Shown: piece by piece, positions 44,836 to 57,514 of the stretch | Layout of the letters: the number at the start of each line of letters is the position of its first letter | Numbering within the stretch: position 1 is the first letter of the stretch | From: Astragalus membranaceus | Lineage: Eukaryota > Streptophyta > Magnoliopsida > Fabales > Fabaceae | Direction of reading: 5' to 3' | Length of the DNA: 64,000 bases | NCBI GenBank assembly: GCA_039519185.1 | Contig: CM076847.1 | Coordinates: 64,617,521-64,681,520, forward strand | The notes under the pieces: generated by a model | Databases searched by the model: none | The model's input: the letters and a program-made list of their open reading frames with translations, nothing else | Told to the model about the DNA's origin: nothing | Translations under genes and position numbers: made by a program

Positions 44836-47201
44836 ATGTAATAGAAACGTCGCCTAAACTTTAGTCAATTTTTTTTTAACTACGTTGCCTTAATTACCTC
44901 TTTGCCTTCCGTACGTGATCTTTTTTGTCAACAATAAACTAAGAAAATAAAGAAGTACCGTATGTACAGCGCGCTAGGGTAACAATTCGTCGATCAGATC
45001 TCCCTACCCCTTCGTTTCTGTCTTCCATCTCCATCTTCGCGCGCGCTCCATCTCCGCCAAATTTTCCTTGAAAATTTCACAACAAATTAGATCGATTCAA
45101 TGGGTAAAGGGTAACAGTGCCTTCGTCATCCTCCCTACCCCTCTCACTTCTCTCAACAAGAAATCCCTAATTTCAAGCATCGCCAACGCTGCCGTGGTAA
45201 GCATCGCCTGCCGTCGTGGAGCGTCGTACAACGATCATCTGTCGTGGTAAGTACACCAGCCACCGTCGCCGGTGGTTTCTCTCCTTTTCCTCTTATTGAT
45301 TCGTTGTTCTGTTCTTCCCCCTTTCTTCTCATTTTCTGTTCTTCCCTTTCTTCTCATTGTTCTGTTCTACTTGCTTTTTATCATCATTCGATTCATCTTT
45401 AATCTTGTTTTATCCTCACGCGAATGATTACACTTCTTAAAACCCTAGATTCTGCTTTCTATTACAATATAGGCTAGTTCTCACGCTATGTTTGGTAACT
45501 GAAAATCTAGAGGAATCTGAAATATGGATGGTTTAGGATCTTTGGTTGATTTTTGTTGTTGTAATTTGTGATGTTTGGAATGGAGTTTGAAGTCTCTGGG
45601 AATAATTTAATACTTAGAAGCAGTTTCTTTCGGTACTAACAACGTAGGAGAAGTTGACAGGAAGAAAAATAGTACTTTTAGTTAAACTTTATTGTTATTT
45701 TGGTAATTGTAGTGAAGTTATTGCATTGAGTTTCAGACTTTTGAGACTTCAGACTTTTGAGTTGTTGAAAGTTTGAGTTGATTGTATTGAAGTTATGTCA
45801 AATGGATTAGGGCTGGTAAAAAATGGTGCTTCAGACTTTTGAGTTATTGAAAATTCAATGTGTGTGCGCGGACTAACTGACTCAATCACTTGGCCCTGGT
45901 TTGAATAGTGAAAATAAATCTTGGTAATAGTTATTGCCAACTTATAGGAGAGTAGATAAGATGGAGGGTAGTGAGTAGTTAGAGGCAGAGGAAGACCAAC
46001 AAAAACTATAGCGAAACTATGAAGAAAGACTGAGAGACCTACAGTTTCATTATGCACGTGGTTCATGATAGATCATTATGGCGTCGGGTGATCCATGTAG
46101 CCAACCCCATGTAGTGGAACAAGACTTGTTGTTGTTTGCTTGTTTGTTTAGTTATTGCTTTCTTCAAGGATTAAAACTGAAAAAAATAAAGATTGTTGCA
46201 GTGGGTTTTTTCTTGCTCCAATTGTTTCCCTATAATAGATTATCTTTTCAAATTTAGTTTTCTCTATGCAAAAATGTCCAGTGGTTCCTGACAAGCTTAT
46301 GTAACTAGAATTTGATTAATTATTGTTAGGACATTTATGTGAGGGAAATTATATCTGTTGGAATCTGAGAATCTAGTGGAATCTGAAATATGGATGGTTT
46401 AGGATCTTTGGTTGATTTTTGTTGTTGTAATTTGTGATGTTTGGAATGGAGTTTGAAGTCTCTGGGAATAATTTGATACTTAGAAGCAGTTTCTCTCCTT
46501 TGTAATTTGTGTCGCCGGTGGTTTCTCTCCTTTTCCTCTTATTGATTCGTTGTTCTGTTCTTCCCCCTTTCCCCCTTTCTTCTCATTTTCTGTTCTTCCC
46601 TTTCTTCTCATTGTTCTGTTCTTCTCACTGTTTTAGGGTTCATTTATTGCTGTTGCTGTGTTCATTTAACTGATACTCACGCCAACTCCAACCAAGCATC
46701 GCCAACGCTCACTCTCGCGGAAGGTTTGATACTCACTCCCTTTTTTTTTTCTTTCAATTTGGTGTTCATTTATTGCTGTTGCTGTGTTCAGTAATGATTT
46801 AATTGATTTGAGTAAAGAAATTGATTTGAAAAAATTTCAGTTGTGAATCCTTTTAATTTTAGGGTTTATACATTCATTTTTATTTGATTTGATTGAAAAT
46901 GCTTCTTGCTGTGTTCTGTTTTTCCCTTTCATTTTATGGTTCATACATTCATTTTTTTTGATTTGATTGAAAATGCTTCTTGCTGTGTTCTGTTCTTCCC
47001 TTTCATTTTAGGGTTCATACATTCATTTTAGGGTTCATACATTCATTTTTAGTAGAAATTAGTAAATGCTTCTTGCTGTGTTAGTTAGTAAATGCTTCTT
47101 GGATCAATAGTGCATTTTTACATGTTGTTATAGTATCTATATATCATCATTTCTATTGTGAATAATTTAATTATTATTTTTCATATATTAAATTTAAGGT
47201 C
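44836..47201 (+). other. CACTA leader region upstream of the transposase
   Basis: It has no protein gene. A GC-richer leader (44965-45250) contains GTGGTAAGCA and GTGGTAAGTA, good splice donors, and a TTTAAG acceptor-like site lies just before the ATG at 47202. A leader intron is therefore possible. Segments are duplicated: ~45260-45320 recurs at ~46509-46570, and ~45505-45600 recurs at ~46367-46490. GGTTCATACATTCATTTT repeats occur at 46860-47050. Confidence 0.6.
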
Positions 47202-50200
47202 ATGGACAAAGGCTGGACTAATCTCCCAAGATATAGTAGAGAGTATAAGAAGGGCGTTAAGTCATTTTTAAATTTTGCATATACTGAAGGAAAGCCTCAA
47301 GGACATGAGATTTTATGTCCTTGTGCTGAGTGTAGAAATGATTCTTGGTTTAGAAGAAAAGTGGTATACGATCATTTAATTGGTAATGGTTTTCTAAAAG
47401 GCTACACCGTTTGGGTAAACCATGGGGAGAATATACCATCGCCTGTGAGAACCGACAATGTGACAGATGATCAAGAGGGCTCACATGATGACATTGATGG
47501 CTTATTGCACGACACATTCAGAAATGTCGCAGAAGCAGTAACGGGTAGTGAGGGTCCCAATGAGGATGCTAGAAAGTTCTACAACTTGATTAACGAGGCT
47601 AAACAAGAACTATACCCAGGATGCAAAGACTTCTCTACTCTATCATTCATTATTCGACTTTACTTGTTGAAGTGTCTACATGGATGGAGCAATGCATCGT
47701 TCACCGCCCTTTTAGAATTATTGAAGGAAGCGATGCCGAATTTAAACATACCGGGATCTTTTAACAAATCAAAGGCCATGATTAGTGATTTGGGCCTTGA
47801 TTATAAAAAAATTCATGCATGTCCAAGTGATTGCATGCTATATTGGAAAGAGCATGAGAATGACACCTCTTGTAGTGTTTGTAAATTGTCACGATGGAAG
47901 GAATTCCCTCAGGTAGAAGGTGAGTTGGAGCAAGCAAAAGACGAACATAAAGTGCCCGCAAAGATTTTGAGACACTTTCCCTTGATTCCTCGACTTCAAC
48001 GGCTATTTATGTGTTCAAATACAGCGGAGTCAATGAGATGGCATGAAGAAGAACACTCAAAGGATGGGAAATTGAGGCATCCTGCTGATGGCCAAGCATG
48101 GAAGGATTTCGATAAACTTCATCCAGAGTTTGCTTTAGAGCCTCGTAATGTAAGACTTGGCTTAGCGAGTGATGGCTTCAATCCATTCCGGACCATGAGC
48201 ATATCACATAGTACGTGGCCCTGTCGTGATGGTAGTATACAACTATCCACCTTGGTTGTCCATGAAGTCTGAAAGTACATTGTTGTCATTGTTGATTCCT
48301 GGACCAACATCACCGGGGAACAATATTGATGTGTATCTTCAACCGTTAATTGAGGAGTTGAAGGAGTTATGGGAATTAGGAGTAGAGACATATGATGCCT
48401 CAAGAAATCAAACCTTTAAAATTCGTGCAGCTCTCCTATGGACTATAAGTGACTACCCTGGGTATGCTATGTTGTCAGGTTGGAGCACCAAAGGAAAGTT
48501 GGCATGTGCATGCTGTAATTATAACACTAATTCATCCTACTTGAAACACAGTCACAAGATGTGTTACATGGATCACCGTGTCTTTTTACCAACGAGTCAT
48601 GCTTGGAGAGCTAACAAAAGGTCCTTTAATGGAAAAAAAGAGCTTAGGTCAGCACCACCTTTGTTAAAAGGGGCAGAAATTCTAGAATCCTTAAGATCTT
48701 TCAAGAATGAATTTGGAAAGAAGAAAAAGAGGAAAGTTGATGGTCCCTGGAAGAAGAGATCGATTTTTTTTGAGTTGCCTTATTGGGCTGGAAATACATT
48801 GCGTCATAATCTTGATGTAATGCACATTGAGAAAAACATATATGATAATATTATAGTGACTCTCTTGGATATGGCTGGGAAGTCAAAAGATCATCTTAAT
48901 GCTCGTTATGATTTGCAAGATATGGGAATTAGAAAGAAACTTCATCCAAGGGAGATTGGTGGTGGCCGCACAGAGTTTGCAAAAGCTTGTTTCTCAATGA
49001 ATTCCCATGAAAAGTCTATTTTCTGTAATGTTTTTAAGGGTGCTAAATTACCAGACGGGACTGCATCAAATATATCTAGGTGTGTGCAAGTTGGTGATAA
49101 GAAAATATCAGGCTACAAGAGCCATGATGCACATTTCATGCTACATTACTTATTACAAGTAGCAGTAAGAAGCACCATGCCTGATGCGGTGGCTGAGCCT
49201 CTGATTCACCTTGGGTCCTTTTTTCGCTCTCTATGTATGAAAGCTATTCAAGTGCAGGATTTGGATGTCTTAGAAGCGGATATTGCAAAAACACTTTGTC
49301 AATTGGAGATGATTTTTCCTCCTAGTTTCTTTGACATAATGGTTCACTTGCCTATTCATTTGTCCAATGAAGTGAGATTAGGTGGTCCTGTTCAATTTCG
49401 ATGGATGTATCCCATCGAAAGATACTTGTGTAAACTTAAAAGTTATGTCCGTAACAAAGCACATCCAGAAGGTTCTATTGCTGAGGGGTATTTGGCTGAA
49501 GAGGCTTTGACTCTTTGCTCAAGATATCTGCATAAAAATGTGGACACGAGGCTAAATAGAAAAAGTCGGAATCATGACAACAATGACTTATGTGAAGTAG
49601 ATCTAGCCGATTACTTTTCATATATTGGTCGTCCTTTAGGGGGGAAGAAAAATGGTGACCCATTTTCTCTAGATTCAACAACAAAAGCTGTAGCTCATCG
49701 ATACATCTTATTCAATTGTGATGATGTTCAAATATACATCAGGTCAGCTATACCGTTAATTGTTCTTACTCATATAAAACCTATTTTAGATTTAATCTAA
49801 CAAATAACAATGTTGTCTTTGTAGAGAGCATGATGATATTGTTAATAGCCACACTAAGAAAAGAAAGTGGATCAAGGCCAAAACCCAATGCCAAGATTTT
49901 AGTGAATGGTTTAAAACTCGAGCCTTGGAAGATGATGTATCAGGTCAGCTAAAGGAATTATCTAGAGGTCCAAGTGATGTTGCAAAAAGGTTTTCGGGTT
50001 ATCTTATCAATGGATATAGATTCCATACTAAGAAACGAGATGCAAGACGAAAAAGCCAAAGTTCTGGTGTCACTTTGGTTTCATTGACTCCAAGTTTTGC
50101 AAGCTCTAAGGATGGAAATCCTACGACAGCAGCCATCACATATTATGGAGCAATCTGTGATATAATTGAGCTAGATTATTATGGTCACTTCAAATTTGTG

Positions 50201-50545
50201 TTGTTTAAGTGTGATTGGTTTGAGGTTGAACAAGACAAGTTTGGGCTTACTTGTGTAAAGTTCAATAAAAAGTGTTCCCAAAATGATCCATTCGTTTTGC
50301 CTTCTCAAGTCCATCAATGTTTCTATGTGCAAGATCCTCTTGATCCAAATAGGCATTATGCTATGAAAACAGTTCCTAGAGATTTATTTAGCATGGGTGA
50401 CCAATCAAATCTAACAGCCCAAGAAGCTTATCAAAATGACGATGAAATCAATTGGGCTAGGGAAGATATGCCTGCAACAATAATTGAGAATCCTTTAGAT
50501 GTTATGCAAGAAGCTGAAAATGAAGATTACTCCGATGAGAACTAA
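47202..50545 (+). pseudogene. tnpD: TNPD/TNP2-like CACTA transposase, one frameshift
   Basis: It encodes the catalytic transposase of the element. Translation from ATG 47202 starts MDKGWTNLPRYSREY, the transposase-associated N-terminal domain with CPCAEC near residue 46. The Transposase_21-like core follows (CMLYWKEH, SCSVCKLSRW, FNPF...STWP), then a DUF4218-like part (HLPIHLSNEVRLGGPVQFRWMYP) and a C-terminal DUF4216-like part (FKCDWFEV). One extra C in the CCC at 48219-48221 shifts the frame; the second frame runs to 49742. An 82-bp intron (49743-49824, GT-AG) rejoins YIR to EHDDIV in phase. The stop is at 50543-50545. Without the extra base it would be ~1086 aa, a normal length. Domain names are from memory of the family. 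Confidence 0.9.
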
Positions 50546-51403
50546 CATTAAGTAGACTGTTTTTGTTGTCTTTATTATTTTTGAGTTGAATTTGTAAGCT
50601 TAGATTTGTAAGCCTCATTTGAATATATTGTTTATGCTACTGGAAATTTAGTAGACTTTTTTGGTTGTCTTTATGCTACTGGAAATTCAGTAGCAATTCA
50701 GTTTAATGCAATTCAGTAGCATTTTGAATGCAATTCGGTAGCATTCAGTAGCATTCAGTAGCCTCATTTGAATGCAATTCAGTAGCATTCAGTAGCATTT
50801 TGAATGCAATTCAGTAGCATTTAGTAGCATTCAATAGCATTCAGTAGCAATTCAGTTTAATTCAGTAGCATTTTGATTAATTAATTCATTCATTCAGTAG
50901 CATTTAGTTTTTTTTATTATTATTATTATCATTCTCAGAATCAGTTCTTCCTCATGTATATCTGCATAAAAAAAAGGGGGGGGGGGGACGAAAGTTTCTG
51001 TTGTGAGAGCACAAGTTATGAGAGCACAAGTTTCTGCATAAATATTTAGTTTTATGAGAGCAAAAGTTGAAAGCAAGTTTCTGTTGTGAGAGAAATTAAA
51101 TTTGAAACATGTTGTTTAGTTAGGTTCAGTGATGAAAAAAAAATCAATTAATTTGTTTTAGAAGACAAGCAAGACAGTATCATTGTATACTGTCTTTACT
51201 GTTTTACTGAAAATCTCATTGAACAAAACCCCCCACCCTTCTGCTTCATTGTATACTGTTTTACTGTTTTACTGAAAATCTCATTGAACAAAACCCCCCA
51301 CCCTACTGCTTCATTGTATACTGTTTTACTATTTTACTGAAAATCTCATATGCTACTGAAAATCTCATTTTGATTAACCAAAACTGTGTGCTTGAACTTT
51401 TCA
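50546..51403 (+). repeat. Inter-gene minisatellites of the CACTA element
   Basis: ATTCAGTAGCA-type 11-base units fill ~50640-50900. A ~67-bp unit with TTACTGAAAATCTCATTGAAC repeats at ~51190-51360. A G run with A run is at ~50966-50988. I see no gene. A splice acceptor TTTTCAG ends at 51403. Confidence 0.65.
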
Positions 51404-52465
51404 GAACAAATGCAAAACGAAGCAACCTTCAAGAGAAATATGAACTCTCAAGAGAGGGGTCAAAGAAGTACTTCCAATATTGATTTAGGTCACTATAGAT
51501 CCAGCCATGAACTGCTGAGAGTATTCAAAATCAAGCGTGAACAAGTATTAAAAAATATTGGAGGATCTAACAAACAAAAGAAGCCACCAACCACTAAAGA
51601 AGTGAGTTCCCAAGCTATCAAAGTGACTAAACAATTCAATTCTCAAGCCAAAGAAGTTGCACAATTCAAGTTGTCTGACTTTGCAGCAGCTGGCCAAAGA
51701 ATTTTGGATTCAACTAGGGAGCTTGTACCTACAAAAAAAATTTCAGATAGTGCAAGTAACACTCAACCTAAGATTCCAAGTCAAAGGAGAACAACAATTG
51801 AAGCATCCATGGCTAGAGACAAAGGATCCAAACTAATCCAAGATCCAAAAAGTAAAATATTGGCTCAAGTTGAAGGACTTATACAAAGTCAAGATTCAAA
51901 AAGGCAAGTAATGAGGAAGAGAGTGGTTGAAGATGATGGATCAAGGGATAGACAACAACTTATAGAAAAGGAGAAGCCTAAGAAAAGGGTGATATCTGAA
52001 AATCATACTTCAAGGGAAAAGGAGCAGCCTAAGAAAATGGTAGTTGAAAATGATGGAAGTGTTGGAAATGTCCTTTCAAAACAAAAGCATCAACAACAAA
52101 AAAGGGCAATATCTGAAAATCATACTTCAAGGGAAAAGGAGCAGCCTAAGAAAAGGGTGGTTGAAAATGATGGAAGTGTTGGAAATGTCCTTTCAAAACA
52201 AAAGCATCAACAACAAAAAAGGGCAATATCTGAAAATCATACTTCAAGGGAAAAGGAGCAGCCTAAGAAAAGGGTGGTTGAAGATGAGTCAAGGGCAAGG
52301 CAGGAAAATGCAGGCAAGAAGCCAAAAAGGATCCCATTGTGTCCGTCAATGACAATCGATGAGTTTCTTAAAGAAAATAGAGAAGTAAATGAAGAGTTCG
52401 AAAATGAAAGTGATGATGAAGAATATGATGTTATGGAAGAAGAAGAAGAAGAAGAAGAAGAAGAA

Positions 52466-52506
<41 letters not shown>

Positions 52507-55500
52507 AGGCAATGCACACAAAGGTAGCAATTGTGAAACTAATGGCAATGAAATTGAAGGTAAAGATTCCAGTTTATATAAAATGTGTAATGATTAATTA
52601 ATTTTTTTTCATTTGATACATGTATGTCATAGTGAGAGTGATTATTATTATTATTATGTCACTTCACAACTTTAATGTCAAAATAGGGACAAAAAAGAAA
52701 AGAACGAGGGGACCAACAAGGTGTTTAAAAATACATGCAAGAACTAGCGAAGATCGTCAAGAAGTTACTTTAGATGAGGATGGAGAACCAATTGGACCCA
52801 ATGACAAAACTGTATCAGACTTGAGCTATTTCCTTGGATCCATAGCAAGGAATGCAGAGTTTTGTCCCTTGATCTACACAAACTTCAAAGCTTTGCTCAA
52901 AGATCACGGGGATCGTTTATGGAAATATGTCAATGTATGAGAATTAAAGTTTCATATTTGTTTGAAATGATCAAATACTTGTCAAAGGTTGATGACACTA
53001 TTGTTTTTTTGTAGGATAAGTACATTATTTCTGATAGGGGATGGAAAGCAGTGTTTTCCCGCATAAATGATGCTTGGAGACGCTACAAAAGCAAGATAAA
53101 GAGAAAGCATTTTTTGAAGTACAATAGTATGAAGGAAAGGTTAAAACACCGTCCCAAGAACATATCTGAGTCTCATTTCAAAAAACTAGTGGCATATTGG
53201 ACAAATGACACCATTGAAGTAAGATAGTAGCATTGCTTATTAATTTAAATTTATATTTCATTTTCAGATTTTAATTTCTTTCTCCATGCAGAAAATTAGC
53301 CAAAGAAATGCAGAAAACAGGGCTAAGCAAAAGTACATGCATCGTGTGGGACCAGTAAATTTTGCAAGAGTTCGTGCAAAATTGGTATGGTAATCATGTG
53401 CTTTTATGTATCATTTTCTTTATGTAAATAAAGTAGTTTTTTAATTGTTTGTTTTTTTCAATTTTTATTAAATATAGCTTGGTGAGAAAGAGGATGGAGA
53501 AGAAGTTACCCAGGCTGAAATGTTTATCTATACGCGCAAAAGCCATAAAGGAAAAGCAGTGGATGATCAAACACGAAATGCAATTGTAAGTACCAGGGGC
53601 AAACCTGTTCCAGCAAACCAGTTTTGTATTCTGAATTTTGGTCTTAAGATGAAACACGAAATGCAATTGAGTTTCTAACTTGATTTTGGTCTTAAGATGT
53701 TTTGTATTCTGAATCTCTGAATGCATATATTATACTAGAATTCAGATTAAATTGCTTAGGATTGTTGTGACCATGACTCTGTTTGTGTATTTTGTGACCA
53801 TGACTCCAGCTTTGTATTTTGTGTAGTTTGTGACTGCTATTCATATGAACCTATCCTTTGCCTGCCCTCAAATTACAAAATGGAAAAAACCTGAAATACA
53901 AGTACTAGGATATCAAACAATTTATTGCATAATTTGAGTATTATAGTTAGGATCAGCCACATTAGTCAGCCACATTAGTCAGATCAGCCACATTAGCCAC
54001 ATTAGGATATCAAACCTGAAACCTGTAGTGTTTCAGTATCTGTTTTGCTGGAAGCATGAATAGGTGTTTCAGTATCTGTTTCAGTATCTGTTTCAGTATA
54101 GTGAACCTGTAGTGTTTCAGTATCTGTTTTGCTGGAAGCATGAATAGGTGTTTCAGTATCTGTTTAGTGAACCTGTAGTGTTTCAGTATCTGTTTTGCTG
54201 GAAGCCTTGTTTGCTGTTTTCCTGGAAGCCTGTTTGCTGTTTTGCTGTTTGTTTTAGTATCAGTATCAGTATAGTGAACCTGCTGCTTGGTGTTTCAGTA
54301 TCAGTTTGGTGTTTCAGTATCAGTATAGTGAACCTGTTGTTTGGTGTTTCAGTATCAGTTTGGTCTTAAGATGAAACACGAAATGCAATTGAGTTTCTAA
54401 CTTGATTTTGGTCTTAAGATGTTTTGTATTCTGAATCTCTGAATGCATATATTTTACTAGAATTCAGATTAAATTGCTTAGGATTGTTGTGACCATGACT
54501 ATGTTTGTGTATTTTGTGACCATGACTCCAGCTTTGTATTTTGTGTAGTTTGTGACTGCTATTCATATGAACCTATCTTTTGCCTGCCCTGAAATTACAA
54601 AATGGAAAAAACCTGAAATACAAGTACTACGATATCAAACAATTTATTGCATAATTTGAGTATTATAGTTAGGATCAGCCACATTAGTCAGCCACATTAG
54701 TCAGATCAGCCACATTAGCCACATTAGGATATCAAACCTGAAACCTGTAGTGTTTCAGTATCTGTTTTGCTGGAAGCATGAATAGGTGTTTCAGTATCTG
54801 TTTCAGTATAGTGAACCTGTAGTGTTTCAGTATCTGTTTTGCTGGAAGCATGAATAGGTGTTTCAGTATCTGTTTAGTGAACCTGTAGTGTTTCAGTATC
54901 TGTTTTGCTGGAAGCCTTGTTTGCTGTTTTCCTGGAAGCCTGTTTGCTGTTTTGCTGTTTGTTTTAGTATCAGTATCAGTATAGTGAACCTGCTGTTTGG
55001 TGTTTCAGTATCAGTTTGGTCTTAAGATGAAACACGAAATGCAATTGAGTTTCTAACTTGATTTTGGTCTTAAGATGTTTTGTATTCTGAATCTCTGAAT
55101 GCATATATTATACTAGAATTCAGATTAAATTGCTTAGGATTGTTGTGACCATGACTCTGTTTGTGTATTTTGTGACAATGACTCCAGCTTTGTATTTTGT
55201 GTAGTTTGTGACTGCTATTCATATGAACCTATCCTTTGCCTGCCCTCAAATTACAAAATGGAAAAAACCTGAAATACAAGTACTACGATATCAAACAATT
55301 TATTGCATAATTTGAGTATTATAGTTAGGATCAGCCACATTAGTCAGCCACATTAGTCAGATCAGCCACATTAGCCACATTAGGATATCAAACCTGAAAC
55401 CTGTAGTGTTTCAGTATCTGTTTTGCTGGAAGCATGAATAGGTGTTTCAGTATCTGTTTCAGTATAGTGAACCTGTAGTGTTTCAGTATCTGTTTTGCTG

Positions 55501-56265
55501 GAAGCATGAATAGGTGTTTCAGTATCTGTTTAGTGAACCTGTAGTGTTTCAGTGTCTGTTTTGCTGGAAGCCTTGTTTGCTGTTTTCCTGGAAGCCTGTT
55601 TGCTGTTTTGCTGTTTGTTTTAGTATCAGTATCAGTATAGTGAACCTGCTGTTTGGTGTTTCAGTATCAGTTTGGTGTTTCAGTATCAGTATAGTGAACC
55701 TGCTGTTTTGCTGAAACCAATAAATGTTGTAATTCTTTTGTATTAGGATACTCTTCAAGAATCAGTTGAAAATTCAAGTGAAGATGCAAAAAAAGCATTC
55801 CAATTATTGCTTGGCAAAGAAAGGCATGGTAGAACGCGTTGTTATGGAAGAACTATGACGCCATCAATAATGAAGAAAAATGAAGAAATTGCTTCTGTAA
55901 AAAAGCAATATTCTAGTAAAATTACAGTCTTGGAAAAGAAGATGCAAACATATGATGCTCTTTTAAAATGTGTGTTGATGCAACAAAATCCAAATTTAAG
56001 TGAAGAGGATGTAAACAACTTAATGCAGCGTACTTTTGAAAATGACAGTAGTGAAGCAACACACAATTTGGCACCACGTTCTTCTACATCAGCTAATGCT
56101 CCTCCTATTGAAAAGGTATATGATCTTGTGAAGGTGTTTTACAATGTTTGTAATGTCCTTGAATGTCATGGATATATAGATAATTTTTGTAATGTTTTAT
56201 GGTTATAGGTTGGAAATGATTTTGAAGAAGATCTTGAAGATGATCTTGAAGGTTTTGAAGAGTGA
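51404..56265 (+). CDS. tnpA: TNPA-like protein (Transposase_24 type), seven exons
   Basis: This is the likely accessory DNA-binding protein of the CACTA element. Exons with GT-AG borders that keep phase: 51404-52559 (first ATG 51410), 52687-52934, 53015-53218, 53292-53384, 53478-53585, 55747-56115 and 56209-56265. Exon 1 is Lys/Glu/Gln-rich, has a 39-residue direct repeat (117 bp, at ~52107 and ~52224) and an acidic run of ~25 Glu (52433-52510). Exons 2-4 carry the conserved region (GPTRCLKIHAR, YIISDRGWKAVF, SRINDAWRRYKSKIKRKHF, MHRVGPVNFARVRAKL). Exon 6 encodes a coiled coil (EEIASVKKQYSSKITVLEKKMQ). The C-terminus is acidic. No stop or frameshift is seen in the joined exons. A 5' non-coding exon is likely upstream. 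Confidence 0.82.
53586..55746 (+). repeat. Tandem repeat filling intron 5 of the TNPA-like gene
   Basis: Three units start GTCTTAAGATGAAACACGAA at 53641, 54363 and 55019 (periods 722 and 656). Each begins with ~17 bases copied from the end of exon 5 (AAACACGAAATGCAATT) but with GAGT where the splice donor GTAAGT should be. Inside are GTTTCAGTATCTG and GCCACATTAGTCA short repeats. Reading frames here are spurious. Confidence 0.8.
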
Positions 56266-56734
56266 TGTGATACAAGTGGAAAAGCAATGTGCTACAAATT
56301 AATATGGTTGTAGATAATTTTGTGGATTTTATTTTAATTAATGAACATGTAGATGTGCTACAAACATGGTTGTAGACTATTTTGTTTATATTTTTTGGAT
56401 TTAGTTTATGTGTCTATATTTTGAGTATTAGTGACAATTGACATGTAGATGATGAATGTTGTTTAATGCATATTACTATAAATTTAAAAAATTGATGTCT
56501 ATTTTTTGTTAGTGTTACTATCTTATCTTATCCTTTTTATGTCCGGTGCTTTAAATAATTAGGTTTAGTTTTAATTCTTCTTAGTTTCTAATCACGAGTA
56601 ACCCTATCAAATAATTGATAACAATTAAATAAAAGTAGTAAAAAAGTTATTTAACTAATAGCAACAAGGCAATAGTTTGCTTATAAAAAAAAATAAAAAA
56701 CAAAAAGGCAACAGTTTTTAAACTGTGGTTTAAA

Positions 56735-56992
56735 CGTTTAGGCCACACTTATTTATGCGTGGCAAATAGAAAACCGTGGCCGGAAACCAGACTGATAAAC
56801 CGTCGCCTATTTTATAGCTCTGGCCACGGTTTCCATAATTCGTGGCCTAATGTTAAAAAACCGTCGCCTAAACGAATAGGCAACGGCCACCTACCCCACG
56901 CCTCCAAAACCGTGGCCTCAGGTTTAGGCCACGTTTTTTTCACTTCTGGCCACGGTTTTTGGCCGTTGCGTAAACCTCTTTTTGTTGTAGTG
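56735..56992. repeat. CACTA right subterminal and terminal repeats
   Basis: Many copies of AACCGTGGCC, AACCGTCGCC and GGCCACGGTT lie between ~56735 and 56965, ending TTGTTGTAGTG at 56992. Region 56266-56734 before it is AT-rich, with no gene. Confidence 0.85.
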
Positions 56993-57514
56993 AGCGATTA
57001 ACTATTCCTAAACCTAACTCATATGATTGCTAATCTTATAGGTTATTATGAATAAAAGAGAACCCCCTAACCTTTGGTAATTGAAGAATTCACAAGGCTC
57101 CTAGCAATTCACCAAAGTCACCAACAATCCAAGCTCTCCTCTCCTTGAAGCTCCACGCGAACCCCTTTCCCTTGCCCTAGAACACGTTGCGCCTCTTCTT
57201 TTCCCTTCTCCTCTCTTCGCGACTTCCTTTCTTTTTTTCTCCTTTCTATTTTGCGATGCCTCCCTTTCTTTTCCTCTCCAATTCGCAATTGAGCCCCCTC
57301 CTCTAACCCTTGCTCCATGCGCCTAACCCATGGATCACTTGGATCACGGGCCTCCATTAACCACTCACCTAATTATTGGGCGCCACCTCCTAATTAACAT
57401 GTAACACCTAATTATTATTTTCTACACTTATTCCCCAATTAATTAAATCCATTAATTAATTAATTAATTAAACAAATGACTAAATAAATATCTAATCATT
57501 TTTTGGGTGTTACA
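56993..57514 (-). repeat. Family F LTR, part right of the CACTA insertion
   Basis: It starts with the target repeat AGC and ends GGGTGTTACA. It matches 59910-60431 at an offset of 2917 with only a few differences. Read in reverse it has the purine-rich tract also found in the A LTR. Confidence 0.88.

Larger units (their letters stand above)
44613..56992 (+). mobile_element. Complete CACTA (En/Spm) DNA transposon, 12.4 kb
   Basis: It begins CACTACAACA and ends TGTTGTAGTG, a 10-bp inverted repeat, with a 3-bp target repeat AGC on both sides (44610-44612, 56993-56995). Both ends have many subterminal repeats with GGCCACGGTT/AACCGTGGCC. Inside, in order, are a non-coding leader (44.8-47.2 kb), a TNPD/TNP2-like transposase (47202-50545) and a TNPA-like gene (51404-56265). 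The uninterrupted target is seen in the second F copy at 59910-59912. Only the transposase frameshift argues against autonomy. Confidence 0.95.

Noticed and set aside
52237..52548. Poly-Ser minus-strand frame
   Set aside because: It is antisense of the (GAA)n Glu run in the TNPA-like exon.
54148..54369. Cys/Phe/Ser-rich frame (also 55514-55714)
   Set aside because: It comes from GTTTCAGTATCTG repeats inside an intron of the TNPA-like gene.
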